DNA of 64,000 nucleotides from Salinilacustrithrix flava (lineage in GTDB: Bacteria > Actinomycetota > Acidimicrobiia > Acidimicrobiales > Salinilacustritrichaceae), in contig NZ_CP133888.1 in the NCBI RefSeq assembly GCF_041228405.1, positions 1,178,001-1,242,000 on the forward strand, written 5' to 3'. Of the stretch, positions 62,684 to 64,000 are shown piece after piece. Positions within the stretch are counted from its first letter, which is position 1; every line of letters begins with the position of its first letter. The notes under the pieces are model-generated. The model was given only the letters and a program-made list of their open reading frames with translations, was not told the origin of the DNA and did no database searches. Made by a program: the position numbers and the translations under genes.

Positions 62684-63934
62684 GTGAGCTACTACATCTT
62701 CCTGCTCGTGCTGGGCGTGGGTGTGATCGGCGCGGTCACCCTGCCTCGCCACGTGAACCGGCGAGCGGTGTCGCTCCCGGCCCTCCAGGTGCTCGCCGGC
62801 GCCGCGCTGTTCGGGCTCGTCCCGACGCTGCCGGACGTCGACCCCGTCAGGCAGCCCATCGTCACCGAGCGCCTGAGCGAGCTGGTCGTCATCGTGTCGC
62901 TCACCGGTGCCGGCCTGATGATCGACCGCGCCCCCAGCTGGCGTCGGTGGGGCCCCACGTGGCGACTCCTCGCCATCTGCATGCCGCTCACCATCGCCGC
63001 CACCGCCCTGCTCGGCTGGGCCGCCATCGGCCTGGCCCCGGCCGCCGCGGTGCTGCTCGGTGGCGTCATCGCACCGACCGACCCCGTGCTGGCCTCCGAC
63101 GTGCAGGTCGCCGGCCCGAACGAGGGCGACGTCGGCGAGGTGCCCATCGCCCTGACGGGTGAGGCCGGGCTCAACGACGCCCTCGCGTTCCCCTTCGTCA
63201 ACGCCGGGATCGCCATGCTCGCCGGCGGCGCCTGGTTCGGCGGCTGGCTGCTCGACGACGTGGTCGTGAAGCTCTCCGTCGGGACGCTCGCCGGCTGGCT
63301 CTGCGGTCGCTTCTTCGCCTGGCTCATCTTCGTCCGGTTCGAGGGGAGCTGGCTCAAGAGCCGCAGCGAGGCGATCGCCACCATCGGCGCCACCCTCGCG
63401 GTCTACGGCCTCACCGAGGTCGTGCACGGCTACGGGTTCCTCGCCGTGTTCGTCGCCGCCGTCACGCTGCGCCACCGCGAGCCGGAGCACGAGCACCACG
63501 AGGCCCTGCACGCCGCCGCCGAGGCGGTCGAGAACCTGGGCAGCGCGCTGGTGCTCCTGCTCGTCGGCGGGGCCATCGCCAGCGGCGCCCTCTCACCGCT
63601 GGGCTGGAAGGAGGTGCTGGTCGGCATCGCCATCGTCGCCCTCGTCCGACCGGTCACCGGCCTGCTCAGTCTGCTCGGCTCGGACCTGGACCGCCGCCAG
63701 CGGTGGATCGCCGCGTCCTTCGGCATCCGCGGGGTCGGCTCCGTCTACTACCTCGCCCACGCGGCCGCCGTCGGTGACTTCGCCGACATCGAGCGCCTGT
63801 GGGCGATCACCATCTTCGTGATCTGCCTGTCGCTCGTCGTCCACGGCTCACTCGCCGGCCGGGCGGTGGCGTACGCCGGCGGGGCCGATCGGCCGCAGCT
63901 CCAGCTCGAGGGCATGCCTCCCGAGGAGGGGTGA
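62684..63934 (+). CDS. Monovalent cation/proton antiporter, CPA1-like
   Basis: 416 aa with about eleven or twelve membrane helices. VIAPTDPVLASDVQV and LTGEAGLNDALAFPFV carry the conserved TDP and Glu/Asn-Asp ion-binding motifs. ASFGIRGVGSVYYLAHA is the C-terminal family block. It exchanges sodium or potassium for protons. No long cytoplasmic regulatory tail. Start GTG 62684; TATGCA lies six bases upstream, a near-consensus -10 box, so it may be leaderless and separate from trxA. Confidence 0.92.
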   Translation: MSYYIFLLVLGVGVIGAVTLPRHVNRRAVSLPALQVLAGAALFGLVPTLPDVDPVRQPIVTERLSELVVIVSLTGAGLMIDRAPSWRRWGPTWRLLAICMPLTIAATALLGWAAIGLAPAAAVLLGGVIAPTDPVLASDVQVAGPNEGDVGEVPIALTGEAGLNDALAFPFVNAGIAMLAGGAWFGGWLLDDVVVKLSVGTLAGWLCGRFFAWLIFVRFEGSWLKSRSEAIATIGATLAVYGLTEVVHGYGFLAVFVAAVTLRHREPEHEHHEALHAAAEAVENLGSALVLLLVGGAIASGALSPLGWKEVLVGIAIVALVRPVTGLLSLLGSDLDRRQRWIAASFGIRGVGSVYYLAHAAAVGDFADIERLWAITIFVICLSLVVHGSLAGRAVAYAGGADRPQLQLEGMPPEEG

Positions 63935-63964
63935 CCCCCGGCCGGGCGGCCGCGCCCGCGGGGG

Positions 63965-63970
63965 TACCTT
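63965..63970 (+). promoter_or_regulatory. -10 box TACCTT of the right-edge gene
   Basis: TACCTT, seven bases (CGCCGGC), GTG at 63978. It is nearly the same sequence as at tatA (TACCTT-CGCCGC-ATG). Confidence 0.45.
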
Positions 63971-63977
63971 CGCCGGC

Positions 63978-64000
63978 GTGCACCCCGCCGACGCGCTCGA
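63978..64000 (+). CDS. Start of an unidentified gene cut by the right edge
   Basis: Only GTG plus six complete codons are visible (V/M-H-P-A-D-A-L). It is called because the GTG follows a TACCTT box with leaderless spacing, 44 bases after the antiporter stop. The product cannot be told. Confidence 0.35.

Overview
The window reads as one contiguous stretch of an actinobacterial chromosome of high G+C content. I infer a member of the Acidimicrobiia or a close relative. The clues are an HspR-controlled dnaK-grpE-dnaJ-hspR-clpB locus with HAIR-type operators, an actinobacterial-type dCTP deaminase, an ArsC with an N-terminal helical bundle, a GlnR-like nitrogen locus, a sigma-R-like promoter in front of thioredoxin, frequent GTG starts and many apparently leaderless promoters. 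I see no insertion sequence, integrase, phage gene or CRISPR array. The content is mostly core genome.

Layout. 0-13.4 kb: a purine cluster (purL, purQ, purS, purC, purB, purK, purE, purD, purA) with a GtrA-like membrane protein, a small conserved protein and a DUF3558-like lipoprotein in between. 11.1-17.3 kb: three minus-strand genes for secreted, sortase-anchored (LPxTG) surface proteins that share an N-terminal module, each followed by a strong hairpin terminator. 17.6-20.8 kb: an amidase, then an ECF sigma factor overlapping a two-domain VOC protein. 20.9-27.4 kb: the heat-shock chaperone locus. 27.7-30.3 kb: a TadE/TadG pair of visibly lower G+C. 30.3-33.8 kb: a four-gene ABC-2 exporter operon. 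33.9-38.5 kb: a PilZ protein, phosphoglycerate mutase, glnB, amtB, a GlnR-like regulator and a cyclic-nucleotide-binding protein. 38.5-43.3 kb: a pentapeptide-like protein, a membrane Fe-S oxidoreductase, a receiver-like protein, dcd, a small HTH protein, tRNA-Gly(CCC) and a STAS-like protein.

43.4-59.7 kb is a phosphate island. It holds a PhoX phosphatase carrying both a Tat signal and an LPxTG sorting signal, a universal stress protein, polyphosphate kinase, a HAD phosphatase, tatABC, a PhoB-type response regulator, phoU and pstBACS. An arsR-acr3-arsC arsenic operon and a histidine kinase/response regulator pair follow directly. PHO-box-like repeats lie upstream of both phoX and pstS. The right end carries a PAS-GGDEF-EAL protein, thioredoxin coupled to a MerE-like small membrane protein, a cation/proton antiporter and the first codons of one further gene.

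The regulatory DNA is unusually legible. There are HAIR operators at dnaK and clpB, GlnR-like boxes at the nitrogen locus, PHO boxes at phoX and pstS, a GGAAT-N18-GTT promoter at trxA, and at least 12 genes whose TANNNT -10 box lies only 6-8 bases from the start codon. All of this was read by eye. No alignment or database search was run.
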